A stretch of 64,000 nucleotides of DNA, from positions 1,612,001-1,676,000 of the forward strand of contig ML978128.1 in assembly GCA_010015805.1 (NCBI GenBank), in the 5' to 3' direction. Source of the DNA: Rhizodiscina lignyota. Taxonomy: Eukaryota; Ascomycota; Dothideomycetes; Aulographales; Rhizodiscinaceae. Under the pieces are notes generated by a model. It was not told where the DNA came from. It saw only the letters and a list, made by a program, of their open reading frames with translations, and did not search any database. This document shows positions 46,261 to 58,715 of this stretch, one piece after another (the first letter of the stretch is position 1; the number at the start of each line of letters is the position of its first letter). A program made the translations under genes and the position numbers.

Positions 46261-48458
46261 GCCATACACGTGGCAGTGTATAACAGGTCGAAGTTGCAAA
46301 TATTGTTGGAGCATCACCAATCTGAATGCAGGACACTGTCAATGCAGACAGTTGATGCTTCCTCGTCAACGAATAGCCGCATTTTGCCGGCAACTACAGG
46401 AATGTCTTCTTTCACCAACCGCTCGACCGCAATTTGGCGGCCGCTACGGGAGGTTTCCAAGTATGTGTAGCGTTTTGTTCCCTTATCGGCTTCGATTCTT
46501 CTTGCGAGGACAATTCCCGGCGTTTGGAAAGCCGCTTTGGAAGTGATACACCACGATAGGGATTGTTTCTTGTCTATTAGGACCAGGGTGGACCTGGCTG
46601 GACTCTTCTTGTAAATCGTAATTCCTAGATGGAATTTTTTTTGGTATGCCGTTAGCAGTCTCCGGTCTAGGGAATCAATTCGCTTCCAGCCTGGCAGCTG
46701 AATTCATTATACTTAGTACAGTATTATCAAAGCGTGTGTACAGTCAATCAGCCAGTCATCGTGCGGAGAGACATAAGCACCTTAAAGGGAGCACTGGCTC
46801 TCAATGTGGAGAATATGGCTCCCCAAACTTTCCGATGGCATGTAAAATTTCAAATTTTGAAACTCTTTCGGTAACCTGGGAAATTAGAGCGCATGCGTTA
46901 CAAATTATGGCTCCGTACGGAAGTCGAGACATCTGAATTATAGCTGAAGAATCTAGGGCGAGATACCTATACTGAATACGTAGTGCAAAGAAAGTCCTCT
47001 AGGGCGCCAGCGCTCAGCTTGCCGTTTCCAGCAGTGTACAAAACGTCACGCCTCAACGTTGCATGAATATCCACGAACTCACGAATCCGCCTTTCCACTT
47101 CTCGCGATTAGAATGTGCCATCAGAACCTTGCTCGGCCACCGATTGCCGGTCAACAATTCGGAAGCACTCCTGTGTCACTCACGCACCGACATTTCTCAG
47201 GAACAACCCTATCACTGGCTCCGCCCTCCGAGACCCCGGAGCGTAAGCATCAGCAGAGCCTCCCCGACATTGATTAAGGGTGTAAGTTTAGCCTTACGTG
47301 CAGCCGGAATGCTCTCATAGCCACACCGCCCGAGAATCAGGAGGAATTTCGCTTCCTTTCGAATCTCACTGGCGCTCTCCACATAGACGTGATTCGCGTG
47401 AGGTCGGTGGGAGAGTCACCGCGCTAGACTAAACGAGGAAATGCGCATCTCTATAGGGATGCGGATCTTCTCCAAATTTAGGGCTGTCACCACACTTCAG
47501 GCACAGGCAACAAAACGTCCAGACCCATAGGAACTCTAGCCCATCTCTCATGCCCTCGGCTTACCCGCCATGTACCTGAGAGCCAGCTCATTCTCTCTCA
47601 TACCGTCGCAACCCATCCAACGCACATCGGCACTCACGATGAGATGTCTCACCGATGTCATCTGGCGGTTTGACAGTAATTGCAAGCTCTCGTTACAGGT
47701 CTTTACCGACTGTGATTTTCTGTTTCCATGGCATCTCTACCTGCTTCTTGATAGCAGCCAATGGAAATGCTCTCGTTTCCTCCCAGTCATCGGGTCTGGA
47801 ATAACCCCGTCTGGGCAGAGGCTTTGAAAGGGGGAAGGGCTCTGATATTTCATCGAAAAATCGTATCCAAGAAAATAAGGCAACCCCAGAGTGGCATTGA
47901 TGTGCGTTACAGATGCTTCGATAGCGCACAGTGCACGTGGTGGTTGCCCGTACCTGGCTAGCCATGGCTGCCATGCTTCCCACCGTTCCCCGTTCAGGCG
48001 AGATGAAGAGGTAAACTCAGCCCCCTTGTCAGATTTTACTCGAAGAGCTTAACAACAACCTTCTCGGCGCCGCAACGGCCGCAGCGCGCATCTCTAGCTA
48101 TGACAAGATGGTGAACCCGTCTGGGCTACAATCGGCGCCACCAACTGGCAACTGCACGCCTTCCGCTGTCGACTCCAATTTAGGTACTTTGTGATATGCC
48201 GAGACGTTGAGATGTCCGACCGGGATAGAAAATAAGCCTTTTGGCAGATGGTACCTGTGCATCATAAAAGCTCGCTGTCTGCTCCCTCAGAAATGGATCA
48301 TCAGCACACATTTCTTAGTCCTTGGGCAATAATCATCTCATTCATTGTTCGACCTTCGCTTTCTTGTTTAACTCTCGCCTCCCTTGAGAGTTTAATCGGA
48401 CATTTCTTGCTCGGCTTCTCGGTCTCATCGTCGTCACCCCTAATATCAACCAATAATC
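46261..48458. other. 2.2-kb intergenic region
   Basis: Short overlapping frames only, some AT-rich. The distal 250 bases form the promoter and leader of the secreted peroxidase gene. I see no gene or RNA. Confidence 0.55.
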
Positions 48459-49477
48459 ATGCGTTCCTCCACTCTTTTTGCAATCGTCGGCACTGTTGCC
48501 GCAGCAGAGGCCTTCGAACTCCCTGGCAGGGGCCTCCTACCATCCATATCAATCGGAATAGGAGCGAAGCCGAGTGCTTCACCTGCGGCTGGTAGCTGTC
48601 CTTCGGTCTGGAACGACGTTGTAACTGAGCTCCACGCTGCCTTCCTGGGCAGCAATGGCCAGTGCAATGACCTCGCCCGTCAAGCTGTTCGCGCTGGTTT
48701 CCACGACTGCGGCACCTACCGCCCTTCGATGGGTACCAGCGCTGGTTGCGACGGCTCGTTCATCCTTGCGAAGGAGTACGAGAACTCTGAGAACAAGGGT
48801 CTCCAGCAGATTGGTGACTTTTACACTGGGGTCCTTCAGAAGTTCAAGGTTGGCGCTGGCGACTTGATCCAAATGGGTGCTTGTACGTTTCCATCTCTTC
48901 TCGAACAGTCTTCACCACAAATACTGACTCGGTCCAAACAGCCACTGCAACTGTGACGTGCCCACTCGGCCCAGTCGTTCAGACATTCGTCGGACGCCCA
49001 GATCGCAAGACAGCCAACCCGACCGGCATCCTCCCCTCGCCTTTCGACCCCGCGTCGAAGACCATTCCTCTCTTTGAAGGCTACGGCCTCACCTCAGATG
49101 ACTTTGTCGCTCTCCTCGGCGCTCACACGACCTCGACGCAGAAGTTCGTTGACCCGCAGAAGGCGGGCGCTGGCCAGGACACTACGCCCGGCACCTGGGA
49201 CGTCAAGTACTACGGCCAAACCTTGGACAAAAAGGCACCGTTCACGTTCGAGAGCGACAAGAGCGTCGCCAACAACAGCCAGACATCAGGCACCTTCAAG
49301 GCTTTCGTCAACAACCAGTTCGGTTGGAATGTTGCTTTCGCCCAGGCCATGACCAAGCTCTCCCTCGTTGGCGTTCCCGGCGGCTCCAGCAAGCTCATCG
49401 ACTGCACGTCCGCTCTGCCCGCAGGCACCGTCAAGCGTGACATAAGGGCCGCTCCGATCAACGGTCGTGCGATTTAA
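48459..49477 (+). CDS. Secreted class II-like heme peroxidase
   Basis: A 319-residue extracellular peroxidase in two exons, 48459-48882 and 48942-49477; the 59-nt intron has a TACTGAC branch site. A signal peptide of about 18 residues is followed by the distal heme motif RAGFHDCGTY (R78, H82) and the proximal motif LLGAHTTSTQ (H203). VTCPLGPVVQTFVGR is typical of fungal class II enzymes. Six cysteines are present (47, 69, 84, 97, 148, 296). C84 next to the distal His and C97 in GCDGS recall the Cys pair of plant class III peroxidases. By rough alignment the Mn-site acids and the surface catalytic Trp of ligninases are missing, so a generic low-redox peroxidase is more likely than lignin or Mn peroxidase. 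Confidence 0.92.
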
Positions 49478-51224
49478 GTAATACAGAGCATCCAGTGGCG
49501 TTTATGGATTTGGCATAGCCCGGCGTTGTTATTGGAATGTTTTGCCGAGTATTTCCTTTTTCAATTGTTCTTTGCGACTTGACTTTCAGTGTCAATCGAG
49601 CATGATACCAGAGGCGTTTGATTGCCCTGTAACTGTAATGTGTATACTTTTTTCTCGGGGCCTCTGCCATATAGGACTCTAGATGTTAGATATTATGAGA
49701 GAGCTAGCATAGCCACTCTAGTACAGTTGCCTTTCGCACTTCCAAGAAGCTTCCGCGTATCGTTGAGTTTACATTCACGGTTGCCAGGGAGTAACTCGCC
49801 AAGTCTGACTTGGAAGATTTGCTTCTCGTTCTTGTAGAAAAGAGACGTCCTCATCCACTTGCGTGAAACTAGCTCTTTAGTAAAATAACAAGATTCCGCA
49901 AACCAGTTCCGAGGTTTTGGGATGGATGTGACTCCAATGCGTAGAAAGTGTGTCGGGCGTGTGCATTTCGATGCGCTTAAAGCGGTAGTTGTTCTCGCGT
50001 ATCTCTCCAGATCCGTTCTCCAGGTTCAGGTTGTTCGTAGCATCAAGTGAACAGAGCTTCCCCTGGCCCATGCATTGCTCGCGACTGTAGCGACTGTCGC
50101 AGCGTCCTCAATTCAGTTTGGAGTCCGCAGAAGCGAGGCGAACTTGACTTGCGTTCACTCCGCGGGAGGCTATAAATTTAGAACGGTGCAGCGATTGTTT
50201 TGACAGGTGCCCGTCCAAGCACACGTGCAGGAGGCGCGAAGTCCTCCAGGTGCTTGGTGCTGTGGCTGACGGCAGCGCCGTCTGGGTCCCATGGTTCGCC
50301 CATCCGCCCCATGCTGGAGGAGGGGGCTCCCGTGTGGAAGGATGGCGCTGGAGATGGAAGATCGCAGCAAGCCCAATCGGGGCGCGACGCACGCAGCTGA
50401 AGAGCTGGCGCACTGCAAGAAATGCAAGCTCGCGGTTGGGCCGATTGGAGCGCTTCAGCTGGCTGGCCGAAGTCGATTGCTGCTCTGCGCGCGGGATGGG
50501 CATTGGTGCGGTGCTGCTAAGTGGCGTCTCGCTGCCGACCATTGCGCTGCGAACCAGGGTCTTCTCGTCGATGAAACAACCTGCATTATTCGAACATCTC
50601 CTCCTTTCCCTCCACTTGTCGTTGCGATCCCCGTGGGCAGGAGCACGCTTCTGCTCGGAGCGACCATGACTCTCTGATCGCCCGTCTTCCCTTTCTTTGC
50701 TTCTTATCATCTTTTACCATTCGCCTCCCCTGAACCCCTCGGCCTACATTTGCAGCGACCGCACGTCGCTCCGCGCAGCTTCAAGTTACATCACGACGCG
50801 ACCCGATCGACTTCGCCCAGCCATCCCACACGCAATTGATCCGCCTATCCATCCGTTCGGACTCCGTACGCGAGAAGAGTTTGTCGGACCGCGAATTCGT
50901 TGAGCTTCGGCTGCTACTCGGCGTGGGGAGCTATACACGCTGCACACTCCTTTTCCCCGACCGATAGCTGTCGAGCTGTCTGCGATACGCTCATTTTCGT
51001 CCTTCTCGCTTCCGCGCGCCTTTCAAAGTACACGGTATCGTTCGACGCCCGCTCTGTTGATCAGATCCTGCGATGCGCCAGCCATTGTAACGCGACCTAT
51101 CCTCCTATCATCTCGTCGGAGCGGGCGACTCGACACAACCCTGGTATAGAGGCTACATACTCGAGGCATTGTGGGGAGAGAAAGACGAGAGCGCGTGGAC
51201 ACACAAAGCGGAGCGCTCGCAGCC
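49478..51224. other. 1.75-kb region upstream of the HSF-type regulator
   Basis: Contains several overlapping frames on both strands between 50100 and 51200, none with family features or consistent starts. A long promoter and 5' leader for the regulator is the simplest reading. Confidence 0.5.
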
Positions 51225-53199
51225 ATGACATCTATCGAACCTATGCGCCGTAGCCCCTTCTCCGCAGACCCTCACGCTCCGAATATTCACAAGAGCATAC
51301 CCATCCTTCCATCAACGGCCGCTCCATCTCTTGCTCCAGGCGATCCTATGGATATCACACCCCCCTCTAGCGTTGCCATGGGGCCTCCAGCTCAGGGGGC
51401 TCCGGGTGCGGATCGCAGTGGACCAAGTGCTTCAGGCTCATCCGAATCCGAACCTCCTACGACGAATGGAAGCAGCGCGCCAGCTGTAGGCGCCGCGGCT
51501 GCAGCACAGCAACCTAAAGTAGTACAGACAGCATTTATACATAAGTTGTACAAGTACGTTGGGAGCGTCAGAGTCGAGGAGCTTGCGCTAATGATCATTA
51601 GTATGCTCGAAGATCAAAGCATTCAGCATTTGATTTCTTGGTCGAGCACGAACGAGAGTTTTGTCATGTCACCTTCTAGCGAATTTTCAAAAGTCTTATC
51701 GTACGTCGGGGAGGTTGGTCTTTTGGGTCTTGCCATTACTAACTGCGCTCAGGTCATATTTCAAGCATACAAATATTTCATCATTTGTGCGACAACTAAA
51801 CATGTATGGTTTCCACAAAGGTGAGGACCATCGGCCATTCGCTCTGCATACAAAACACTTAACTGATGTCGAACAGTGAGCGATGTCTTTCATACTGGCG
51901 CACCGGACTCTCCCTTGTGGGAATTCAAACATGGCAACGGAAATTTCAAAAGAGGCGATCTTGTGGGCCTCAGGGAAATAAAGCGACGCGCTTCACGACA
52001 TGCACTGATACATCGAGACTCATTCTCGGCTGGACCCAAAACAACAGTGCAGCCGCCTGGGACACCTGTCGAGCCGGTACCCGACCCCGTCGAAGCACGT
52101 CTTTCAATGCTGGAGCACAGTTTATACGATGTTCACGTACGGTTGGGGCGGTCAGAGGATAGCTCGGCGTACTTAAACTCAAAATGCCAAGCGCTTACGG
52201 AAGGTCTCCTCCGATGTCATCAGGTAAGCAACGCCACACCGAAGTTGTTGAAGAGATACTGAGTTGGCTAGTGGAATAACGAATTGACGAATCATATCAT
52301 GACTATGGTGCCGGATCCGGATAATCCAATTCATCGAGATGGTATGCTTGTACCTTTCTCCTAAATTGTCACACCATGCTAATGACAAATCAGTTGCAAA
52401 TATGCAAAGAGACATCTCTCGGCAAATCGAAATGCTACGATCGTTCGAGGACTCTCAAGAGAGTATCCCATCTGCCCGTACGACATTTTTTGCAAACTTA
52501 CCGAATGAGAGTGGACCGCCACTCAGTCCTCGCCAAATGCCCCACGATGAAGGACGACGAAGTTCTCTTGCGGGCACCAACCGCTTAACACCCTTCCGCC
52601 AACCTGCTGCATCTCATCTCTCAGTATCTCCGCGTCGATATGGCTCCATCGGAGGGAGTTCCAACTACTCTCCATCTTCAGCACGTGCCCCCGCACCTCC
52701 TCCACCTCCAGCCCAGCCAATGCAACCTCCAATGGTATCAGTTACTTCACCTCCTGCCAATCTCTCACGAAGGCATACATCAGCAGATATCCGGCTGCAT
52801 GGTTGGCAAGGCCCTCCAGGCCAGTCCTCACAAACACAAGCATCTCCTTTCGCTTCCGGTCATAATTCTGTCCCGTGGCCATCTTCTCCCCATCGTACAC
52901 CCTTGAGCGGTGATCAAGAGATACGAAATGCTCTTGCGCAGTACGAGATTCGCGGCGGGCCCCGGCAAGGAGGGTCTCGTCAACCAAGTCCACCACAGGA
53001 TCCGGTTCCACCTTCAGAAGCTGGGTGGCAGCTACCTGGTGCCAAGTATCCGTTCAGGGGCATCGATGCTTCAGGCCCACCAACACGCCGTTCAAGCTTG
53101 GCGAGTAATGTCCATAGTCTTCTGAATCCCGCGGAGACGGCAGAACGGCCTGAGGGCGAGGAAGAGGGTGGTGGTGGCAAGCGAAAACGCGTGCAATGA
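51225..53199 (+). CDS. HSF-type transcription regulator (Sfl1-like)
   Basis: A 572-residue nuclear regulator in six exons: 51225-51553, 51602-51700, 51753-51820, 51877-52223, 52272-52341 and 52394-53199. The HSF DNA-binding domain spans about residues 103-210: FIHKLYNMLED, then SYFKHTNISSFVRQLNMYGFHKV and PLWEFKHGNGNFKRGDL. The latter matches the Sfl1 branch rather than canonical Hsf1. A heptad segment follows (VEARLSMLEHSLYDVHVRLG). The C-terminal half is Pro/Ser/Gln-rich and ends with basic GKRKRVQ, a likely nuclear localisation signal. ATG 51225 is the first in-frame ATG. Intron 1 is 48 nt and stop-free, so retention would insert 16 residues at the start of the domain. In yeasts, Sfl1 controls surface and stress genes; the role here is unknown. 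Confidence 0.93.
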
Positions 53200-54695
53200 T
53201 CGGGCCTGCTCCGCCTCAGTTTCTTCCTCAGACCACATCGAGCCTCTCTCAACCACTGTTATGAACTTCTTGCGCCTTCTATTCGATGATCATTATTACT
53301 CCATTTTGCTCGCGTTCTATGCGATTTGTCTCTTTGTTCTGCATCGTGGAATGCACTCTTTACGGCCACCTATTATTAACAACCCTCTTTCTCTTTTGGC
53401 CTTTCGCATTTTACGGATCTTTCCAGAAATTCCTCTGCGCATTATTCTGGGACAAGGGCTGTCCCCTCGCAGAGGCAGATGATATTGATGTCGTATTCTT
53501 TCATGAAATTTAGATTCTGGTTAGGCACAACTTCTGAAACGACCTTCAATGAAAGTGTGGCTGCGGCCGAAATGGCCGCGCCTTCGGCCGATTCGATTCA
53601 CCAACATTTTAAATGGAGGGGGTTGAAGGACTATTTGCAAGAATTTTTTTTCGCGCGTAGCGTGTAGATAACTAGCTTATGTTGCGGACGAAAGAATAGG
53701 AATAGAAATCAAAAGTCACGAGCCGGCTTCAGTAATGACATTTTATCTCCGAGCCATGACCAATGCAAGGCCAAAGTAGCGTAGCTTGCCATTTGGTGGT
53801 GCTTGAGCTTAATGAGCTGAGGTCAGCTACCATGAATTCCGCTGGAAAAGGCTTGTGCATCATTACATAAGGAAACAAGTGGATCAGTCGTGCGAGAGAG
53901 GGTCTCACGTTTCCGTACGTAGTTAAAGCTGCGATATCAGTTTCCAAATCCAACCCGTAGTGTAGGGTAGGTGCATGTACATGTATTATTATCCTATTAC
54001 AAACTGTTGGATTAACATTAGCTCTTGTGCCTGTTTGCCAGAATCGGAGAAGCAGTCTCCACTGTATAAATGTTCTTCTAATTCAACCACTAAGCGCACA
54101 GAGTATGATGGGTTACCACAAAATGGTGCTGACTCAGCTCCACCTGAGCATCAACGGCATACCGACGCGGCTTCTTCCTCAGCCGCACAAACGCTGCTCA
54201 AGCTTTTGCCATGCATGCTTCTTCCTCTGTGCCTCTCGAGGCTGTCATCTATTGCCCCTTTTAGCTTTGCGGGGCATAGAACTGCATATTCAGCACTAGA
54301 CCGATGTAAGTTGTTGGACGAAAACGCCATACTCCTCAGCTCCTAGCAACAGGCGGTAACTCTTCCGACGGAAATTCCGCCGGCAGGGCTGGAGAGATGG
54401 TAGAAATGGAGGCGTTTCTAGTACAACATAGCTGTGGCTTCCCTCTTCCTCTCCTATTTCTGCAACCAAAAAGGATTACGGAATCTTTGTCAAGGGCGGA
54501 CAGGCTAAGAGACCGTACAATACCGGCTCCAGATTAGGCAGCATAAAGTCGGCGAACATCAGCTTTCAGATTAAAATCCGGGGTTGTTCTCACTTCTCGT
54601 TCAAACTCCTAGACATCTTTTTAAATTCTGCAGTCGCTGTGCGACCTCAATTTTCCTTTCAGCTTAAGAAAACGGTGTGCTGTTAGCGGTGCAAG
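53200..54695. other. 1.5-kb intergenic region
   Basis: 3' region of the HSF-type gene (a hydrophobic frame at 53168-53513 looks like chance) and promoter of the GMC gene. No gene seen. Confidence 0.55.
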
Positions 54696-56558
54696 ATGCA
54701 GCCCAAAGTCGTGTCGTTGCTTGGCGTTCTGCAAGCCACCGCTTCGTTTGCGGCATCGCAAGAAAAGTATGACTATGTCATTGCTGGAGGTGGAACTGCT
54801 GGTCTGGCGCTGGCAAACCGACTGTCTGCGGAGCATTCGGTAGCCGTCATTGAAGCTGGAGGGTACTATGAGGACATCTTCCCTTCCATCGCGATCCCTG
54901 GACAGGATGGAGCTGCAGTCGGCATGGATCCTGACACGATCAATGTAATTGATTGGGGACTCGTCACGGAGCCTCAGGCGGGTCTCAATCATCGGCGTCT
55001 GCATTATGCCCGTGGAAAGGCTGTGGGTGGAAGGTGTGTCATGTCTAAGTGAACTTTCACGTGGGGAATTCAATCGCGCTAACTCAAATGCAGCTCCGCG
55101 AGGAATTTCATGGTGTATCAGCGCGGCACGAAAGGCTCGTACGACCAGTGGGCCGACTTGATCGGAGACAAGGCTTGGTCTTGGGACAATCTCCTGCCGT
55201 ACTTCAAGAAGAGCGTGAGCTGGACGCCTCCTGCCGAGAAGCCCGACACAGAGAACGCGACGACGGATTTCCTTGAGAGCGCGTGGACACCCAAAGGCGG
55301 CCCACTGCAAGTCAGCTATCCGGTGACCACTGGAGCGATTTTTACCTGGCTGGCCAAGATCAATGCCGAAAATGGAATGCCTGCGGCCGACAGCTTCAAT
55401 GACGGAAAACTGGACGGCTACAAGTACGTCGAGAACATGATTCACCCCGAAACGCATCTCAGAGACAGCTCCGAAACTTCATTCCTCAAGGCCGCTCCTG
55501 GGAAGGTGGACGTTTTCCCTTACTCTATCGCTGAAAAAGTGCTCTTCAACGATAAGAAAGAAGCAATCGGAGTCCAAGTCAATGGAACGTCGATCCTCGC
55601 CAACAAGGAGGTAATCATCTCAGCAGGCGCATTTCAAAGCCCTCAACTTCTCATGCTATCCGGCGTCGGCCCAAGCTCGGAGCTCAACAGGCACAACATA
55701 CCAGTTGTACACGACCTCCCTGGTGTAGGCGAGAACATGTGGGATCACCCAGCGTATGGACTTGCTGCAGAAGTCAATCTGGCAACCGCCATCACTCCTG
55801 AGGGCATGGCTCATGCCGAAGCGCTGTGGAACGACCATCGTACCGGTCCATGGACGAGCTGTAACGTCGACGCCATCGGCTTCGCAAACTTTGACGACGA
55901 GGTACGCAAGAGTCTCAAGCCCAGCACCATGAAGGCGATCGAAGATAACTTCCCGAGCGACTGGCCCGACTTTGAGCAGTACGGCTCGCCCGCCTACGCC
56001 GGCAACCAGAGCGGTTTCGCCGCGCCTCCGGACCCCACGAAGAACTATGGCTCCATCACGTACATCCTCATAAAGAACCTCTCCCGCGGCAAGGTCTCGC
56101 TGAAGTCCGCCGATCCGAAGGACCTCCCCGCCATTGATCCGATGTGGTTGACGCACCCGGCGGATATCGACATGGCACTCGCGGTCTTCAAAATCGGCCG
56201 CAAAGTCATGCAATCCGACGCCTTCAAGCCGCTCTTAGTCAATCCCGACGTGCCCGAAGTGTTCCCCGGCCCAGAGGTCTCGACAGACGGGCAGATCCTC
56301 GAGTACATCCGCGAACAGGCGTCGCATGTGTGGCACGCGTGTGGCACGTGCAAGATGGGTAAGGATAGTGATAATATGGCCGTGTTGGATTCGAAGGCGA
56401 GAGTGCGGGGCGTTAAGAATCTGAGGGTTGTGGATGCCAGTTCGTTCCCGACGCTGCCGCCGGGGCATTTGACGGCGACGGTGTATGCGCTTGCGGAGAA
56501 AATTGCGGATGATATTCTGACGGAGGCGAAGGGACATGCTGACAAGGAGGAGCTGTAA
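54696..56558 (+). CDS. Secreted GMC oxidoreductase
   Basis: A 600-residue FAD enzyme of the glucose-methanol-choline family (glucose oxidase/choline dehydrogenase fold). Exons are 54696-55033 and 55094-56558. The 60-nt intron has a GCTAAC branch site, and its removal joins GKAVGG to SSARNFMVYQRG, the classic GMC signature 1. A signal peptide (about 1-19) precedes the FAD motif YVIAGGGTAGL and the flavin-binding Glu in VIEAGG. Signature 2 is seen at SAGAFQSPQLLMLSGVG. The catalytic His region is HVWHACGTCKMG and the second active-site residue lies in PPGHLTATVYALAE. Such enzymes oxidise alcohols or sugars and many release hydrogen peroxide. The substrate cannot be given. It is downstream of an Sfl1-like regulator and near a secreted peroxidase. 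Confidence 0.94.
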
Positions 56559-58715
56559 TATGTTCAAGTTTGTCAGATGGTTGGGACGAGGACATTTTGA
56601 TTGATGTTAACTGGAATGGAAAGTTAAGCGAATTACAGCATAGGATTTCAATTTGATGACCGAATGAGTGTATTATACGGTATTGTACAGTTACAATGAC
56701 ATGACGAGCGTTGCTTCAAATCCTCAAACCATATGAGGACAAGAACCCTTGATGGCGGCGAGTCTGTCGAGAATGCGGCTCAGTTCAGGTCTAAACTCAA
56801 TCGGTAGTATAAAATTAAGGTTCCCAATACCGTTATGGTTGGGCAGACAGCTTGAGTGCATCTGACAATGATGATTGAGCGATGAATAGTCGGATCATTC
56901 GCATTGCACTTCATCGCAATTACAACTCGGCTGCGATTACGAGCGCAAGCGATGTCCAAATGATCTGATAACGCAGAGCAAGATGACCTGGCTTCAATCC
57001 GTGTCTCCCGGCACAACGTCGAGATGGCCGAGCAGATCTTGAACTACCGTAAGCTTCTGTCATGGATATGACGCTTGCGAAACAGTGTATGGTACTCGGG
57101 CGCTCCGAGGAAAGCATCGTGACATCTGGTGGCCGGGCCACGATATAACGTACATGTCGACTACTGCCACGAGGGCAATTACCTCGAAGATTTGGGGAGT
57201 ATTTTCCAAGTATTGTAATGATGCGCCGTAGAAGACATGGGATCAAAGTGAGGAGAACGCAAGCGTGCTGATGGCAGCGCTAGCTTAGTGGAAAGGTGGG
57301 TGACCATTCGGTCCTGCATGGAGCTTAGCCATTCTTCGAATAGACGATCGGTTCAGTGTTAAAGTATTGATACAGCTAGTTGGCATAAGCACTGCATCTC
57401 TTGTTCTATGAAGGATGAGTAGAGCATGGAACAGAAATAGAGTTTGAAGCAAGGATTTAAATTTTTAATTAAAAAAAGGACAAGGGTCTGGTGGGCTTCG
57501 AACTTGCGGCCTCCAGAAGCAAAAAAAGGGCCCTCTCTGCCAATAGTCTGCCAATGGTTAACGTGTAGTGTTGTTCTTTTCGGTTTAAGCTCACAAGATT
57601 ATTTTTGGGTAACATGGTCCAAACTCGACCACATCAGTAAATCCCGCCCTATGCCCGAAGGCATTAGCAAGTAAATGGCACAGTGTATATATACTTACTA
57701 AATTTAAAATAATTATTTAACGATACAAACTGCGAAGCATAATCAGTCACAAATTCAAACAAGCAACATGCCAAGTATTGATATCCTTGATCTTGAGGTT
57801 TTGCTCGGCCGACTTCCTCTTCTCAGTTCAACTACGATCTCTTGTTGTGAGCATTCCTTCTTCTTCTTCTTTTGTTCATGGTGTCATAGATATTGCTCTT
57901 CCCCCTCTTTGAAAGTATTTCATGACTTGGGAGTGCTTTATATGGGGCAGACAAATCATCATGTCGAATCGTGATGCGTGCCTGGCATGACCATCTCGCA
58001 GGGTCGCACTTAAACCAGAGATAGATCGAAGATACTCTGGGAGGAGACGATCTATTAGGGGTCGAAAGGATATGATGGCTACTATCATGCCGCGATGGAT
58101 TTGAAGTGATAGACACGTCCACCGCGAAGAAGTGACGTCCAGTCCGACTTTTACGGCTAAGCTGTAACTTTACGATAGAGTGGGCCCTTTATTCTTCTTC
58201 AGGGCTAGTTCGCAATTTAACCCCAGACTCAGTTAGACTCTTAGAGTATGGCTTGGTTGCACAGATCCCTCGAGCCTTCCTTCTGCATCGTCATTCACCA
58301 TTCGACTCTTGCTCTGCACTATCTATACCGTCTTCAAAGCTTGGATGCATTGGATGGTCTTGGGGCTGCACATATGCACCAGTTCGTCATGAACGACCTC
58401 TCCCTTCCTCTGCCCCATCCCAACACCATGGATCCTAAACTCGCGCAGGCCATCGAAATACCTCGATATCTGCCGTCTCAGGAATTGGTAGTAATAACAT
58501 TCTGAGTGCAATCATCTACGGGTCACATTGGCCGTCATATCAAAAAGAGCACATTACATTGGATCGTGCATTAAAGAGATATTATATCCACTACCTGGCA
58601 GCATTATCTTCCATTCATGACGAATACATATTGAAAGAGCATAGAGACACCTTTTCACAAAGATACTGGTCGCACCATGCAGTCATCATGCTATGCTAAT
58701 CATCTCCAAGTGTGA
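56559..58715. other. 2.15-kb AT-rich intergenic region
   Basis: No gene. The stretch about 57450-57780 is notably AT-rich and includes a degenerate tRNA-like patch (reported separately). The frame at 58248-58505 has an ATG but no family features. Confidence 0.55.
57484..57566 (-). other. Degenerate tRNA-like patch
   Basis: The minus strand has an A-box-like TGGCAGAGAGG (57542-57532) and a B-box-like AGTTCGAAGCC (57504-57494). The boxes are only 38 bases apart, the T-stem does not pair and no acceptor stem is seen. It is not a functional tRNA; it may be a relic or chance. Confidence 0.2.

Noticed and set aside
50108-50710. 200-codon minus-strand frame and overlapping plus-strand frames
   Set aside because: Several long frames overlap in the same GC-rich stretch on both strands, which is what chance gives; none has recognisable features.
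53168-53513. Hydrophobic plus-strand frame after the HSF-type gene
   Set aside because: Starts inside the last HSF exon and continues into its 3' region; looks like AT-rich chance hydrophobicity.
57274-57345. Possible tRNA (TAGCTTAGTGG A-box and TTCGAAT loop)
   Set aside because: Spacing is too long for a simple tRNA and the two ends do not pair as an acceptor stem.
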